Counted from the stretch's first letter, positions 47,301 through 62,300 are shown. The stretch: DNA of 64,000 bases from Acheta domesticus (GCA_031308135.1 JAHLJT010000631.1:198893126-198957125), one strand, 5' to 3'. Notes: generated by a model from the sequence alone, not told the origin. Numbers and translations are program-made.

Positions 47301-50300
47301 GTCCTATTATAAGTGCCTATCTCTCTGTCATCATCTGCTAATGACAACGTGTTGTTGTCAAACACCTCCGTAATTACATACGGGCCTTCATAAAGTGGGA
47401 AAAACTTTCGGAACAATTTCTGCTCGGACGACGACGAGTGCGGCGATCTCAACAACACTAGGTCGCCCACGTGATACGCCCCCCGACAGAAATTCCCTTG
47501 GGTCTTCTTTTGATTCGACGCCTTTTCCAGCTGCTTGTATACAATTTGGTAAGAGGTGGCGCTTCGTACTGGGGAATGTTTACGGCTTTCTGTTTTCGAG
47601 TATCCAGGCAAATGCTTACTTTCCCATTCTTCTTTATAACCACGACGAGCGGACTCACGTATGGGGTTATTGACCTCTTAACCACCCCTTTCTCTTCCAT
47701 TTCTCTAATCGCTTCTCGCACCTGTGTCTTGTACGCTTGAGGTACGGGGTATTGCTTTGTTGAAAACGGGGCATCATCCTTCATCTCTAACGCGAATCGA
47801 TAGCCCTTCACCGGCTCCAGTGATTCTTGAAATATCTTGGCATAGGCCAACAGCAGTTGTCGCACCTTCTGCGGACAGTCCTCTTGGGCGACGACACCCT
47901 CCACGGCCGAGTCCACTTTCTGGAGAACCTCTTCCATACACGACAGCACCTCGTCTCCGCCAATTGTCGCAGTGTCACGTTCAGCGACCACCGAGCCACC
48001 CCCAATAGAACCTTGTGATCGTAGCGTCACTATCCCAGTACCTACGTCTACAACGGCTTGGTAGGCCCTCAATGCGTCCATCCCGATAATCAACTCACGC
48101 ACAAGTCCACGGACGACTATCGCTGCCACTTCGATGGTCATTTCTCCCACGCAGAATTCCACCCATATCTGCCTTCCGGTGGTACACGCCGCTTTCTGGT
48201 TCGCCATCACGACCCTCAACTTCCTCGTCGGTAGCTCAACTAACTCTTGCCCGTCTCTTCTCACTTTCTCACAAAACTCCTCTGACACCGCGCTGATGCT
48301 ACTTCCCGTATCTATCAAAGCTTCTACCTCCCTACCGTAGCTGGTGCCTCTCAAAACCAAGCATTTACTAGGTTTTGCGCCCTCGTTGTTCTCTTCTTCT
48401 CTTAACAACTCTTCGCCTGATACCATTACGATCGCTGTTGCTATTACCGTAACTAGCCCCTCTGGTTCCACGTTTAAGCCTCCGCCGCCTCTTCCAGACT
48501 TAAACGCAGTCAGTTTTCCTGACGTCGCTCATGTGACCGAGGAAAAGCTCCATTCTCTCCTCCTGAACACGATATCTTCGCCTCCTGATGAGGCCGTTCC
48601 GTCACCGAATGTTGAACATTGCCTTGTGGTGGTTTCTGTTGTTGAGGTTGCCCGCCCTGCGGCCTCTCTACATTGACGGTTTTGTCACCTGCGCGCACCC
48701 CCATTGCGCATATATTCTCCGACTTCGGTTTCGTCGGGAATTTATTATAGCCGCTAGCCCCTTGGTTTTGCGGTCGATGCTCACCACCGTCCTGCTCATT
48801 TCCATCATTAATCTGGTCGAAGCGACTGACGCGTTCGATCAAGTCATCGATCGTTTCCGGCATGTTATTCCACAGTAAATTTCTGATTTGGTTCGGCATT
48901 TGTCTGATTAAAATGCGAATCACTTCGTCGGGGTTGAATTCTTCACTGCATACCTTGAAAGCGCTTACTTTTCTAGTGACGAAGTCGCACATGCTTTCGG
49001 TGCCTCCCTTCCGGTATCGTTCTGACATTAGACGGAATTTCAGCTCGAACCTATGGTGTTGATTCCAATATCTGTCCAGAAACTTAGCCTTCCACTCCCC
49101 ATAGGATCGAGGTGTGGGCGTAAGGGCCTGCCACCAATATTGCGCTTTTGAACTGAGCGCTTCTTCTACGAACCGTAGCTTCATCGTCTCGGGGATTCCG
49201 TTCACCAAAAAGTAATTCTCGAGAGCAGTTAAGAAAGAGTAGGGCTGCTCTTTACTCTCCCCATGAAACCTCAGGTAATTTGGCAACGTTGGGTGGCCCA
49301 TCACTACACCTGACACCCCCGTTCGCTGCGCTGCCTGCACGCGACCTTCTAATTCCGCGATTTTACTCATTAATGTCTCTTCTACTTCTCTATATTTCCC
49401 GGTTTCAGGTGCCCTCAACTGGTCGATTTCCGTCATGACCGTCGATTTAATATTCGCAGCGATGCCGCTGACGGAGCCTTCAATCTTTTCAATGCGCGCA
49501 TCTTGCCGTAACGATGCCTCCCTCACGCCTTGAAGGTCGTGATTAACGCTACCTAGCTGCTCGCGCTGCTGTTCTGCGGCCTGACGCAATGTCAAAATCG
49601 ACGATTTAACCTCTCCGACGTCAGTGCCCATTTGTTGATTGAAAACGTCCTGAACGGCGAAGCGAGTTTCCATCTTTTCTTCTAACATACGGGTCTCGCC
49701 CTCCGCCTTCTCAAACCGTTTCAGGGTTTCGGCTTTAAACGCCTCGACTCCTTCCCTTATACTGGCCACCGCGTCGCGTAACTCGCCCTCGATCTTATCC
49801 AGCCTCCCGTTTAAGCTGTTACGTAGTTCAGCATTGCTTTCCGCCATTTTGTTTTGCAAAGCTACGCTGTTCTGTTCTAAATTCTGCAACTTGCTCTGTA
49901 CATTCGCGCTGTTCTGTTCTAAATTCTGCAACTTGCTCTGTACATTCGCGCTGTTCTGTTCTAATTTGCTTTGTAAATTCGCGCCGTTCTGTTCTAAATT
50001 CTGCAAAGCCGCACTGTTCTGTTCTAGCATGGTATTACTCCGCTGTAGAAATTCCCAAATCATCGCCAAGCTTGGCTCCGATTTGCTGCCTGCCTCTACC
50101 GGAGTTTCGACTGCAATCTGCTGCCCAATTATTTCTTCAGTTGCGGTAATCGCAACATTTTCCTCCCCTTCCACTTCAAATTCGTCCGAATTCCTCTGCT
50201 CCTCGTCCCCGTCTCGAGCAAAAATTGTTCCGAATTCCGTTTCCTCCCTAACACCTAGCGTCTTCTTACTACGCGTTTCCATGGCTACTAATTCCTTTAT

Positions 50301-53300
50301 TAAAATTTAATTATTTCCGCCCTGAATGCTGCAATATTAAACGCAGTTTAATTCCACGCCCCACGCTTTGGGCGCCAATGCAACGGTATTCCCTCGCCTA
50401 CACGGTCAATTTGCCCCACGCTGGGCTGCCAATGCAACGGTATTCTCTCCCTCACGTTCAATTTGCCCCTCTCTATACCTCCCTTGTTTATTTATTCCCC
50501 TTTCTCCGAACTGCTCTGTACTTTGGAGCCAATGCAACCATACCTTTCTTACCGCTATTCAATCTGTCAATGTTAATATCTGAGGGTGTTGCATAAAATT
50601 TTATTTGGGTCGTAGGTCGTGGACGGTCCCGTACGGGAATTTCCTGTAAACAACGCTTAACAGCATAGCATGCACATGGCTACTAAATACTGAAATAAAA
50701 ACACATATATTTCAAACACGAAAACAAGAATTTTAATTCCCCTTTTTCATTTTTCTAATTCTTCCGTCAACACTACACGGCACATGAGCATTTACATCCG
50801 CTTGGCAATGTTGCTATGGGTTTCTTTAACATTAACCTTACCCAATTACATGAATTTACAACTCATTACAATTCCAATGGCCATTAGTTAGTCGTTTGAT
50901 CGTTTATGAATCTTTAGGAATTCCTTTTACAAAAAAAAACTCAATATTATTGCCAATCAATACTAGGTACGTACGTACTTCAATGCAACAATGAGAAAAA
51001 AAATGAAACCTGACAATTACTAAATACCAGCCTACAAATTATGATATTATACTAATTCCGCTTGAAATTCCGTAAATTTCAAAAGTCTCATGAATGTTTG
51101 TTACGTTTGATGTGCACAAGTTCAAAGCTGATTTTTTTCTTTAATTATTTCGCGAGTGCGTCACTTCCCTTTCTCTCTGCCTCGTCGAAAACAGCGTTGT
51201 TGTCGGTCCGATGATCCTATGCGCGTCCACTCGCACGCATCGGATGTCCACGCACGCTCCACTCGTGCACGGGCCGGTTCTCTTCAGTATTTCTCAAAAA
51301 AAAAATTGTCCAAACACTTGCATCACAAATTCACTACCAAAAATACTTCTTCTCTCTTCAAGTATTAATGCATTGCCAACGTCCGCCCAGTTATAAGTTC
51401 ATCAATTACTTTAGCTCCACCGCTCAAAAAATATCTAAGTCCGAACAAATCACGAGTACTACGGACGTGGGATCACGTTCTCTCGACCGCTGACTAGACC
51501 GAAGTGTGCTCAAAATCATTTCGATTTAACATGTTGACTCGCTTATGAAAAATGCCGGCGAAATCCCTTTCGCTTTTTTTTCATTGTTGTTTCCACAAAA
51601 TTTTCTAAAATGGTCATTATTTCCCGTTTTAACTTGTGTTCGTGTTCGTTCGCTTTAGCTTTTCCCCAATGTTAAAGATTTCTTGTCGAAACAGCAGTTT
51701 TCTATTTATTTCCCGTCGAAAATGCTAATTTTCTGTCGACATTCCCCAGCAGTAAATCGTCGCTTGTTTTGTAGTATTGTTAGCTTGCAATATTTATTTA
51801 TTTAGAATGTTCAATGTTTTTATAACTCTCTAAACCATGTATAAATTTTGTTTAATTCCTATTACGACGATTCCCGCCGCATCTCATTGTTTAATCAGCA
51901 TTTCTTCGCAAAATCTCGATAATTCAAGTTATGCCATTTGACCTGTTCGACTGGGATTTCATTCTAAATTTTCACATTACAATTTTAAGGGAATTCGTCG
52001 TCCGATCTCGTTCAAACAAAAAATACAGCGTTCGTTTAATTCTTCTTCAACTAAATGGTTATTCAAAATTTCTTTCCGCATTTGTTGACCCCATAAAAGT
52101 CTCCAGAACGATCGAAATATACCTTCCGCGGCGCGCTGTTCTTTTGTCTTGTTCATTGATTCTAATACACGTTGTGTACATCATAGACTATAGATCTTAA
52201 ATAGTTATTCTTTTGTCCACTATTGTTTTGAAGTATTCCTAGGAATAATGAAATCATTACAGTAGATACAAACTATCATTCGAATGAAATCATAAATGAG
52301 TGAGTATTAGTGCTTAGTAAATAGAATTGTTTGTACATGAACAGGTTGAATGATCGTAAACTCAAAAAGCACTAAAAAAGTGAAACTAGTGGTGCTACAG
52401 AATGGCACAGACTTTCCCGTTTCGTTTTCTATTTCCTTGGGTGTGTGCTAACTATTCGGAATTGCCACATACTCTTTCTTGCCAGCTACCATCTATCATC
52501 GCCAAAAGTACATTTTTTTGACATTTCCGTAATTTTTCGGTTTTCTAATGATAGAATGGAAATATTCATTTTATAATATTAAAGAACACAAAAACCTAGA
52601 CCTAAATGGCAATTTTCTCTTAAAAATGTTGTGCCGTTTTAAAGAAAATGGCATTAAAGCGCTACTAAAAATGCGAAATTTGAAGCCCTTTATCACAGAA
52701 AATTTTTGAGTTTTCAAAATACCTCATTTGAAGTACTTACACTCACAAATACAAAAGTGTTTACAAATTGCTGGAAATGTGCATACCAAAGATGTGAGAG
52801 ATCTTTTAAAAATATTACATTTGTGTAATTTTTGAAAAAACAAAAAAAAAACTCAAAATAAAACTTGCATCTTATCAAAGGGTGCATTTAGCACTATCTA
52901 ATCAAAAAGTTTGAAGACATTTTTTCGAGCCATTTATGAGAAAATGGCGGTTGAGCGTTTCTGAAAATGCGGAAGTTTGAGCTAATTTTTACAGAAAATT
53001 ATTGTTTTCACGAAACTTTACTTGACATTATTTAAAGCACATGTACTCATAAATATAATAATGTGAACAAAGTGCCGCTAATGAAAATATTATCGACGTG
53101 AGAGACAAGTCAAAAAATATATTTTTTTTCAATTTTTGGAAAAACAAGAACACAGCAATATGGCTTTTATGTTATCTGATAGAGTACATTTACCACTATC
53201 CCTAACAGAAGTTATAATTAAAAAAATCCCTAAAAAAAATATAATAATAATAATTTGGACCCGTTTTTTACAGAAACCTAGTTTTTGTCATTTTTTAAAA

Positions 53301-56300
53301 TTGTACATATTGCACGCAATATTACTTAAATTTTCAAAACAATGTATATGACCTTAAACAAAGAACTCACTTTGGAGAACACATTTTATTTGAAAGAAAA
53401 ATCACTATCTGGAATTTTGTAGTTGGAGAAAGTCGCCGAAAAAAATTCAAACTTTCACAATTTTCGAAAATTGAGAGTGATCCGTGAAAATCAGACCTAT
53501 ACCATCTTAATAAGTGTATTTTACTCTATTCATACAAGAAATTTAAAGAAAAAATTTGGAGAAAATTTTGAAAAAATCCGGGGAGCTTCATGTAAAGTAC
53601 CCTCAAATTTTGAAGAATCTTTTTGAAAATCTCAAAGCTTTGACTCAAACCAGATTGACTGAGGAATATGCATGTTGGAAGAAATTTTAGCTATGGAATT
53701 TTTTTCCACCGAAAATTGGCCATTTTTTCACGCAGCATTACATATCATTCCCTTTACTATGTATATCACTCTGTGTATATGTGCGTATACGGAAAAGTAA
53801 AATATTAAAAAAGCAGTTTTACAAAAACATTGAGGAGGAAAACGAAGATGTTTCAATTTCACGTACTAAAGATGTTAAGCGAGAGTCAATAATTTCTTCT
53901 TTACCTACTCTTTAAAGAGTGTCACACTTTCAAATATTCTTACAAAGAGAACATGCAGGTAAAGATTCTTATATTCTTGACTACAACAGTATGTGGGAAA
54001 ATAAAGAATTGTGTTTGTGGACATTGTGGAAATACCAACTTGAGTATTCAAGTACATTAGACAATACGGAAGTGCATGGAAGTTATGTGTTGAATGTAAT
54101 GATTGGGAGAACATGCAAAACGAAATGTTCAAAAACCCTCATATACATTGCTCTGATTGATCAAGCTCACCATTTGAATTAAATAGGAAAATTGTTGATC
54201 CTTTTTATGTATAGGTAAGGTTTATGCTGGCATTGAATAGTTCTGAATGGTCAAGTGTCTACCAGCCATGAGAGTCCATCAACAAACATATTGTTCTCTT
54301 CTGAATATACTATCCAAAGAAAAAGAAAAAAATGAGAAAGGAAGTTCTGAAGATGTCTTACAACGTCATTAAAAGGCTCATTGGGATGTATGTGAGATTA
54401 AGCATGAAGCAAATATTATTAATATTTCTCTGTCATTTGGGGGATAGTATGTGGCACAAGTGTGCCACACGTCGAATTAGGCCTTGGGATTTGTCATGGG
54501 TGTTTTGATACATCTTGTTGAGGTTTATCGTCTTCTATTGAAAAATTGTGGTACTTGTGAGCAACAGAGAAGTAAAATTAAAAGCCAAAGAAGAAATACT
54601 AACAATGGCTGAAAAATCACAATTTCACTTATGACTGTGAATTTAACTTCTCTGGTTCTTAAAATGCACCTGAAGAGTTATAGAAGAGGTCAGTAGGCTT
54701 CAACTTCAGTATGGGTGGTGGATGCAAAAACTAACAAACATTTTCACAAGTTCTGAAAGAAGAGTGCATCAATCATCTTGCAAAAAGATGAAAAATTGGA
54801 TTGAAAAATGTGGAGTCAGACTGAAAAATAAATGGTGAGTAGTTAGGTGGGGGGGATTGGAAGTCAGAAAGAGAATACAATTTTAAAACTGCCAGATTAT
54901 TATTGTGCTTTAATAAAAAATATTCCTAATCCGCAACACATGAAATCTGCAATATATACCTCTTTATCCTCTTTGGTTCTGAACTGAAGAGTAAAATCAA
55001 AATTTATTGTTTCCATGATAATTGGATTGTTTTTGTTTCAAGTATGACAAAATTACTCATATTACATATTTTTTTAAATTACATTTTTACAGGTGGTATC
55101 ATATATGATACTTCAGGACAATTTATTAATGCTATTTTTTAAAATTTATTTCTAATCTGCCTCATTTTCAGCACAGAAATAAATAATATTAGGTTTTTAA
55201 TACTTGCAATATTTAAAACAATTGAAATATGATTTATAATAAAATTTTAGCATGTATTTATTGACAAACAATGTATTGACTAACAAAAAATACAAAGTAA
55301 CTTTTACAGTAAATTAGTAATCTAGAACATTTACAGTACAAAGAAAAACAACTAGATGATTTACAATACTACAAAACTAGAACAGATGCTTTTGAATCAG
55401 AGCTGTTACTATAATTTGTCTCCTCTAATTGTTGAACTAATTGTTGTTCATTGTGGTCACAATCATCAAACTCGATGTCTGATAGATCTCGATCAATCTG
55501 ATCAACATTTTCTTCCTCAGCGAAGGCTAAATGTAGAAACATTAAACATAACCCGTGTTCAGAAGAAATCCCAGGTTAGATCTAGATATATCACATATGA
55601 TATATCAAGTTTCGAGATTCTCAATCTTATTTTACAAATAGTAGAAGATGCAAGATTATTGTAAACATTTTAATATGGTATTAGAAAAGAGAAGTATACA
55701 TCAAAACATGCAAATTCCATTAAATAAGTAATAATTACCTGTATTCAGATGAGACATGCCTAGAACTGAGCCTTGGGGCACACCACTTGTAACGGCACGG
55801 TGTCTTGACAATGTGTTTCCAATCGCTACATGGAATATCCTGTGTGGTAAATATTCATGAATCCACTTCAGCAGTTTGCTTCGTATACCCAAAGATGAGA
55901 GTTTGTGAATGAGACGTTTATGTAGTACTTTGTCGAAAGCTTTAGCATAATCCAGATAAATGACGTTGACTGGTTGTTTCTGATCCGATTCTTTGGTCCA
56001 TATATCAAGCGACTGGAGTAAATTTATGGATGTGGATCTTCCTGGGATGAAACCGTGTTGTTGTTGTTTAGGGAAAATATCATTTCCAAGTGCATGATCT
56101 AAAAGCCGTCGGACAATCACCCTTTCCATGACTTTGCTCACTGTGCTTGTCAGACTTATCAGTCTGTAGTTTTTTGGTAACTTTTTGTCTCCTTTCTTGA
56201 AAACAGGTATGGTGACAGCTTTTTCCATGCAGAGGGCAACCCTGATTCTAATGACTGAATATTCTGGTCAGTAAAGGGGCAAGTTGTAATTTACAATTTT

Positions 56301-59300
56301 TTCAGATACACTGTTGGAATACCATCGGGGCCAGTGGATGAGTTTGCATTCAGTTCGCACATTATCTGGGCAGTTTCAATGTTTGAAAATTCTATATTTT
56401 TAGTAACTCCAGTGCATTTCTCTTCAAAATTCAGTAATGGACCTTATGGTTCAATAGTATTTACTTTTTCCAAAATCATTTGAAAAGCGTTCCACGATTT
56501 CACTTGGATCTGTTATTACAGAATCTCCATTCAGGACAATCATAGGAGGACCAATTTTACAATTAGTTTGACTTCATATATAGGAGAAGAATCTTTTGCC
56601 ACCATTCTGAATAATTTGCTCTTTGTGTTTTCGTTTACGCTGTCTCACATTGGAGGTGAAATTGTTTGAAATGTTCCTATAGATGGTGTAACTTTCATCC
56701 GTTGCAGTTCTCCTATAATTTGCTCAGGCTCGTTGTTTAAGTCTACTTGGTTTTATGATCTCACGATTAATCCAAGGTTTATTTAAATTTTTTTGTATTT
56801 TTGATATGTGGTGAGTGAGTATTTAAAAGAACTATAGATGTTTCACAAAAATCCACATAATTAGTTTCAACATTGTTGTTATCAGCTTCTTCATTAATAT
56901 TTGTGTTAAGTAATGAATGGCGTTCAGTAAGGTGTCTCATTATTGTTGTGTAGTCTGCTTGGAAGAAATTGCGTTTAGAGATGGAGTTATGAGAAACACT
57001 ATTATTCATGGGCGATTCCACTTGTAGCGATGTCATAATCACTAAATGATCACTTTGACCAATATTTGGCCTTAGGATCAGGGGTGTAATGATGTCTCCA
57101 TCATTAGTTAATGCTAAATCAAGAATCGCAGGGATTGATTTAATCTGTATCTGGTAGGCTCAAACACCATGAGAGAGATTTGAGTCTATATAGTGTTTAA
57201 CAAATTCTCTTTCAATTTTTGTGTTAGGAATAGCTCCACGTTTGGTCCATGTAATTGTGGGAAAATTGAAGTCTCTAAAAATAACAACCAGTATCTTCAG
57301 GTCACATACCATAATCATTTTCTCAAATAGTTTGAGATCTGATTGTCGAGGTCTTGTGTCAGGTGTTTTGATGGTCTGTATTTTCCTCTTACGGCATGTA
57401 GTATATTCCCATACTCTAGTTTCAGCCAGAGTGCTTCCACATCAGAGTCCTGTATTTCATACATGTTTGTCACTTTCACAGTCGTGCTTCCAATTTTTTG
57501 TTTCACATACATTATTACTCCCCCTCCTCGCCTGTCTGGTCTGTCTCTGCGGTATATGTGAAAGCCACGTACACGTATTAGGGAGTCAGGAATATTCGAG
57601 TTGAGCCATGATTCAGTAATTACTATTACATCTGGTTGCACAGTGTTGACTTCTATCAGGAATTGGTCAAACTTCGGAAGGAGAGCGGCGATGTTTGTGT
57701 ACATAATTTTTGTATTTGTGTCCAAGTTGCTTGTCACTGCCTTTTCTTGTTTCCCTTCCCATCTACAATCCATGGAACTCCCCTAAGTATTTAATGACAA
57801 GTTTTGGATTTGATTCTTGTCTGCTTTTTAGTTCTGCATTAAGACCTTTCAATTCAATTCTCTGCATTGGGGTTGGGGTTAGGTCGTTTTTAGCTTTAAT
57901 TCCATATGGAAATTTCTTTTGGTTTTTTAAAATATTTTTGGCAGTAACAGATTCTCTCAGAATTATTTTGAAAGAAAGAGCAAGAAGGAACTGAGAAGGA
58001 TATGTCATGTACTGACAGCTCTGTCCTCAAAAGAGATCAGAGGCCATACAGAAATGTAGTAGAAGATTTCTCATGAGTGAACAAGTCTGTCCACATCAAC
58101 ACAAAATATCAAAAATCTTCACTGGTATCGTCTTCCTCTCCCTTTTAGATTTTTGAACTCAACCTGACACTGGAATCACACAGAAAGACAATACATGACC
58201 ATGCCTTCATGTTGTCCAGACTTGTAGGTTTGTTTCCGCCTTGATAGATAATGGTGCTAGGAGGGGGAAGAGGAAAAATAATGACAAAAATACACAAATA
58301 AGGCAAAATGCTGAAAATAGGCATCAGAAGCTAAAGAAGTACAATTAAGCGATTGCTATTGCTAAAAGCATTAACAATAATAAAAAGGCATACTTCCGAG
58401 CTGCAGTTATAAAGAATATTAAAAATGATCTCTCATTTAATGCTCCTTTATTGCACAAATTTGAATACGATGGGCTTTCTGGATGGATTTTTGCTCACCT
58501 TGTGACCCTTCCTGACCTTTTGTTTTATAACCTTATTTTTCTGTTGTTTGTGTAGAATTAATCCAAAGAAGCTACAGTCTCCATTGAAGAAAGTAGAAGC
58601 TTCATTGGCAGAAAATCCTGAGTTGAAAGCAACTGCACAACGGGCCTTCATATCCTACCTGAAGTCTATTTATTTAATGAAGAACAAGTCAGTATTTAAT
58701 GTTCATGCTCTTGATACGAATGCGTATTCCAGGTAAGAATCTCACTTTTGTTCAAGACACAACCCATATTGTGAAGTCACTACATTTTGGTCTCTTTGTG
58801 AAACATTTTGATTGAGTTTTTAGTTTTTACATTTTATTCAGTGAAACTTATTAGTTTGATATGGAGCATTAGTGTTATCGTTTTATGTGAAATAAAAGAA
58901 AATATTGAATGCGTTAACAAGTTAAAATTTATTCTTTACCTTTACAGATCATTAGGCTTGGCAGTTCCTCCAAAAATTCGTTTCCTTAAGAAAGCTCAAA
59001 GATTGTTGCAACCAAAGGAATCCCAAATAAAAGACACTGCTGATGTTATAATGAATTCTTATGCCGAAAATGCAGAAAGCTTTGAGAAACAAAATTCCTT
59101 CACAGAATCAAGTGTAAATGAAGTTACTGCATCAAATCATGGAACATTTTCTCGAGGTAAATAAAATAATTCAAGAATGTTCACTTATGTATTCTGAAAT
59201 CCCATCAACATCTATTAAATTTATTCATCTATTATTTATTCAAAATTTATTCATTTGAAAATTGATAGAGGAAAAAACTAGGCTACTAGACAGGGAAACC

Positions 59301-62300
59301 CAAACAGGCAGCATTATCATTGCTTACTTTACCACACACAAACATAGCAAGTCGTCCTACAAAATTTGTTCAAATGCAAATGCATAACCAGAAACTCAAT
59401 GTAATTTTCTTAACAGAAACCTGGCTCAAAGAGGTCTTACCAGATCAAATGTTCAAATTGGAAGGATATGATCTGTACAGGAATGATAGGAAAAGAGGAT
59501 TTACTGTCTATGTAATACAGGAAATAGATAGCCTGGCCATTATAATTAGGAATCATTGGTTACCCAAGAAATTGAATATAAAAACAGTGAAAGTAAACTT
59601 AGAAGTAGGTGTAGTTTGCAGACCACCTTCAACAACAATTTTCACTATGGAAATGGATCTTTTCAAATTGGTTGAAACTTTAAATGATCTATGTAGTGCT
59701 TGTTTGCGACTTCAACTTCTCCTCGATGAAGTGGCCTTTCCCTGTCACATGAATGTCTCTCTAGTTGAACAAGCTTTTGTAGATGTTTTTCATGACTTCT
59801 CCCTGATGCATCTCATTAAAGAAGCTACGAGGGACAATGGAACCCAACATCCGAGAATTTTAGACCTAAATCTAATAAACAGGACATTGCCTTTACGGCT
59901 CCTAAACTAACTGCCCCAATTGGTAATAGTAACCATTAGGTGATCACACTATAAATGAAGATTAGACTTCCGTCTTTCTACGCAAATACAGAACCCAGAA
60001 AATATTACTGGCATGCTGATTATGTCGCTATTAAAAACCAATTATGAGAGCATCCCAACAAACCCGTTGGATACAACATACATATTAAAGATAAGTGGCA
60101 TGGGTTTAGGCATGACTTATCCAAGACCATAGGCTGCTGGTCTAGGAAATTCTCCTTAATAAATTAATTAAACTAAATGTGTGGCTTATTAAAGACATGA
60201 TTGGGAAAATCCACTGGAAAAACAAACTTTGAATTAAAATCAAAAGGACAAACTTGGGAATTCACCACCAAAATTACAAGGTATGTACAGTGCTGTAAAC
60301 AGAAAACTGAAAGTAAATATACATAAGAACAAACTCACAAACACAAAAACCGGAGGAAAACTAGTTTATTCTTATATATGACAGTAGATATCTTCCAAAG
60401 TCGATATACCAAGGTATTTAAAAGGCAAACAGGTTGGAATTATCTCTGATCTGAAAGATATAGCAGAAAGTTTCATTGAGAAATTTCAAGAAACATACTT
60501 CTTGGAGTCAGTAGGCCTACCACCATTGCCTATGCTGCCTTGTAAGACTGATTGTGGAAGAGAGGATATCTTTGAATCTCAAGCTCCTTAAATTCTAACT
60601 CAACTCCAGATCTAGACGCCAACCCTACTGTCTTTGAACTGTTTGCAGCTCAAAATCTCACAGACTCTTATCGTCAGACAGTCTGTTGATGAGATCTAAT
60701 TACCAAAAGATTGGAAAACAGCCAATATAGAAAATAGGTGATGAGCTAATCCTCTCTAATTCCAGACTAATAAGTCTGACGAGTACAAATGTAAAACTTT
60801 TGAACAACTTTTGGAAGGGAAAATTATTGATTTTGCTTTAGAGACTGGATGTATTCATCACAATCAGCATAGTTTTGTGCCAAGGAGAAGTATCACAACA
60901 AATCTATTAACAGCCTTCCAAAGTTGGACAGAAGACATGGTATTGATGGCATCTATTTAGATTTCTCCAAAGCCTCTGATAAAGTCCCTCATAGAAGACT
61001 AGTCTATAAACTTGAATATTTCGGCATCAGAGGAAGATGACTATGCTGGATACAGACTTTCGGGGGGGGGGGTAACGAAACAGTAGGAAATATCTCAGCA
61101 TCAAGAGTGGTTACAAGTGGAGTTACACAAGGATCAGTCCTTGGCCGTATTTTGTTTATTCTTTACTCCAGTGACTTGACTGTTCACATCAAGTCCAAGT
61201 CCTTTATGTATGCAGAGGACACTAAGATCTATAACAATCCAAGCATCTGCAGGAAAACCTGGACAAAATCTGTGGATAATTCCAATAATTAAACAAGAAT
61301 GTACAGTCATGCACATGGGGAGGGATAATCCTCAAGGACAATACACTCAGTTGAAATACTATGTCACCATCAAAATCCATGAATGATGTGGGAATTATGA
61401 TATCAGACGTGATGTGAGAATGTCACATCAAGAAGACACAGTGAGAAGCCGCATTAAAGAAGGCAAATAAGGCACTGTTATGAGAAAAGCATTTAAATCA
61501 GTACAAACATCACACTGAAACCAATTTTCTAGTGATTTGTGATACCTACACTAGAATACTTGAGTTTGTAATGGAATCCATACCTGGTAAATCATTTATA
61601 GATTCCTGGAGAGAACGTTGAAAGAAACCGTGTGTATCCCAGATAGTTTGAGAAGTCTTCCGTACAAATTCAGACTTCAAATCCTAGAATTGCAGTCACT
61701 CAGTACCCACCAACAAAAGATGGATATAACAAAAACCTTTAAAATTATTGAGAGGTTTCTACAATGTTGCAGAACTACCAAATATTTTTACTCATCCTGT
61801 AATTACGCAAGCTTGAGAGGCCACCAAAGTTCAAAAACAAGTAAAACCAAGTTCAAAACCTTTCAGTTTAAGAAATTCATATCAAACAAAGTTGTAAAAT
61901 GATCTGCCACAAGACGTAATAAAATCAAGAACATCTGAATTTAAATTTAGGTATGATTTTTCATTCACGGAACACAGTGTTTTAAGAAGGTAATAAACAC
62001 AAGTAGTGACGCTGCAGCCAGGTTAGACCCATATTGGGTGGACAGTAGTTCAGAGTGAGTGAACCCAGACCTACCTGATTTCTTGTACTCCAAAGACATT
62101 TAATTATGATGAACCAAAGAATTATGTGAGATAGACTCTGGAGTTATGGGAATTTTTTAAATGTGTTTTGAAATAAAACACTGTTTACTATACTTGTGCC
62201 ATTCATTTAATTTATTCAAGTAGTAGTGAATTATTAAGATATTCTCACGTGATTTTGTAGCGAAAATAATTATAGAACCATCCACATGAAGAAGATTCTG

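Larger units (their letters stand above)
44846..52261 (-). mobile_element. Ty3/gypsy retrotransposon copy 2, recent, internally deleted
   Basis: Two LTRs of 1884 and 1883 bp look identical apart from one A in a homopolymer. The 4-bp duplication GTAG flanks the element (44842-44845 and 52262-52265). On the minus strand the order is 5' LTR, primer-binding site, gag, protease, the start of reverse transcriptase, a deletion, the integrase C-terminus, purine tract and 3' LTR. It lies antisense in DDX10 intron 8. LTRs this long recall Osvaldo/Ulysses-type gypsy elements; that placement is inference. Confidence 0.95.

Noticed and set aside
48588..48878. Plus-strand frames opposite gag and pol of gypsy copy 2
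   Set aside because: Antisense shadows of the minus-strand coding sequence, with no domain of their own.
44845..52200. Segmental duplication of host sequence (the 1.88-kb direct repeats)
   Set aside because: TG...CA ends, primer site, purine tract, gag/pol between them and a GTAG duplication show these are LTRs.
53905..55664. Small genes from frames near 53919-54182 and 55356-55664
   Set aside because: AT-rich, no conserved motif, no splice context, and within a transposon-rich intron.
58448..58651. Minus-strand frame across DDX10 exon 9
   Set aside because: Shadow of the exon, which is in frame with neighbouring exons on the plus strand.
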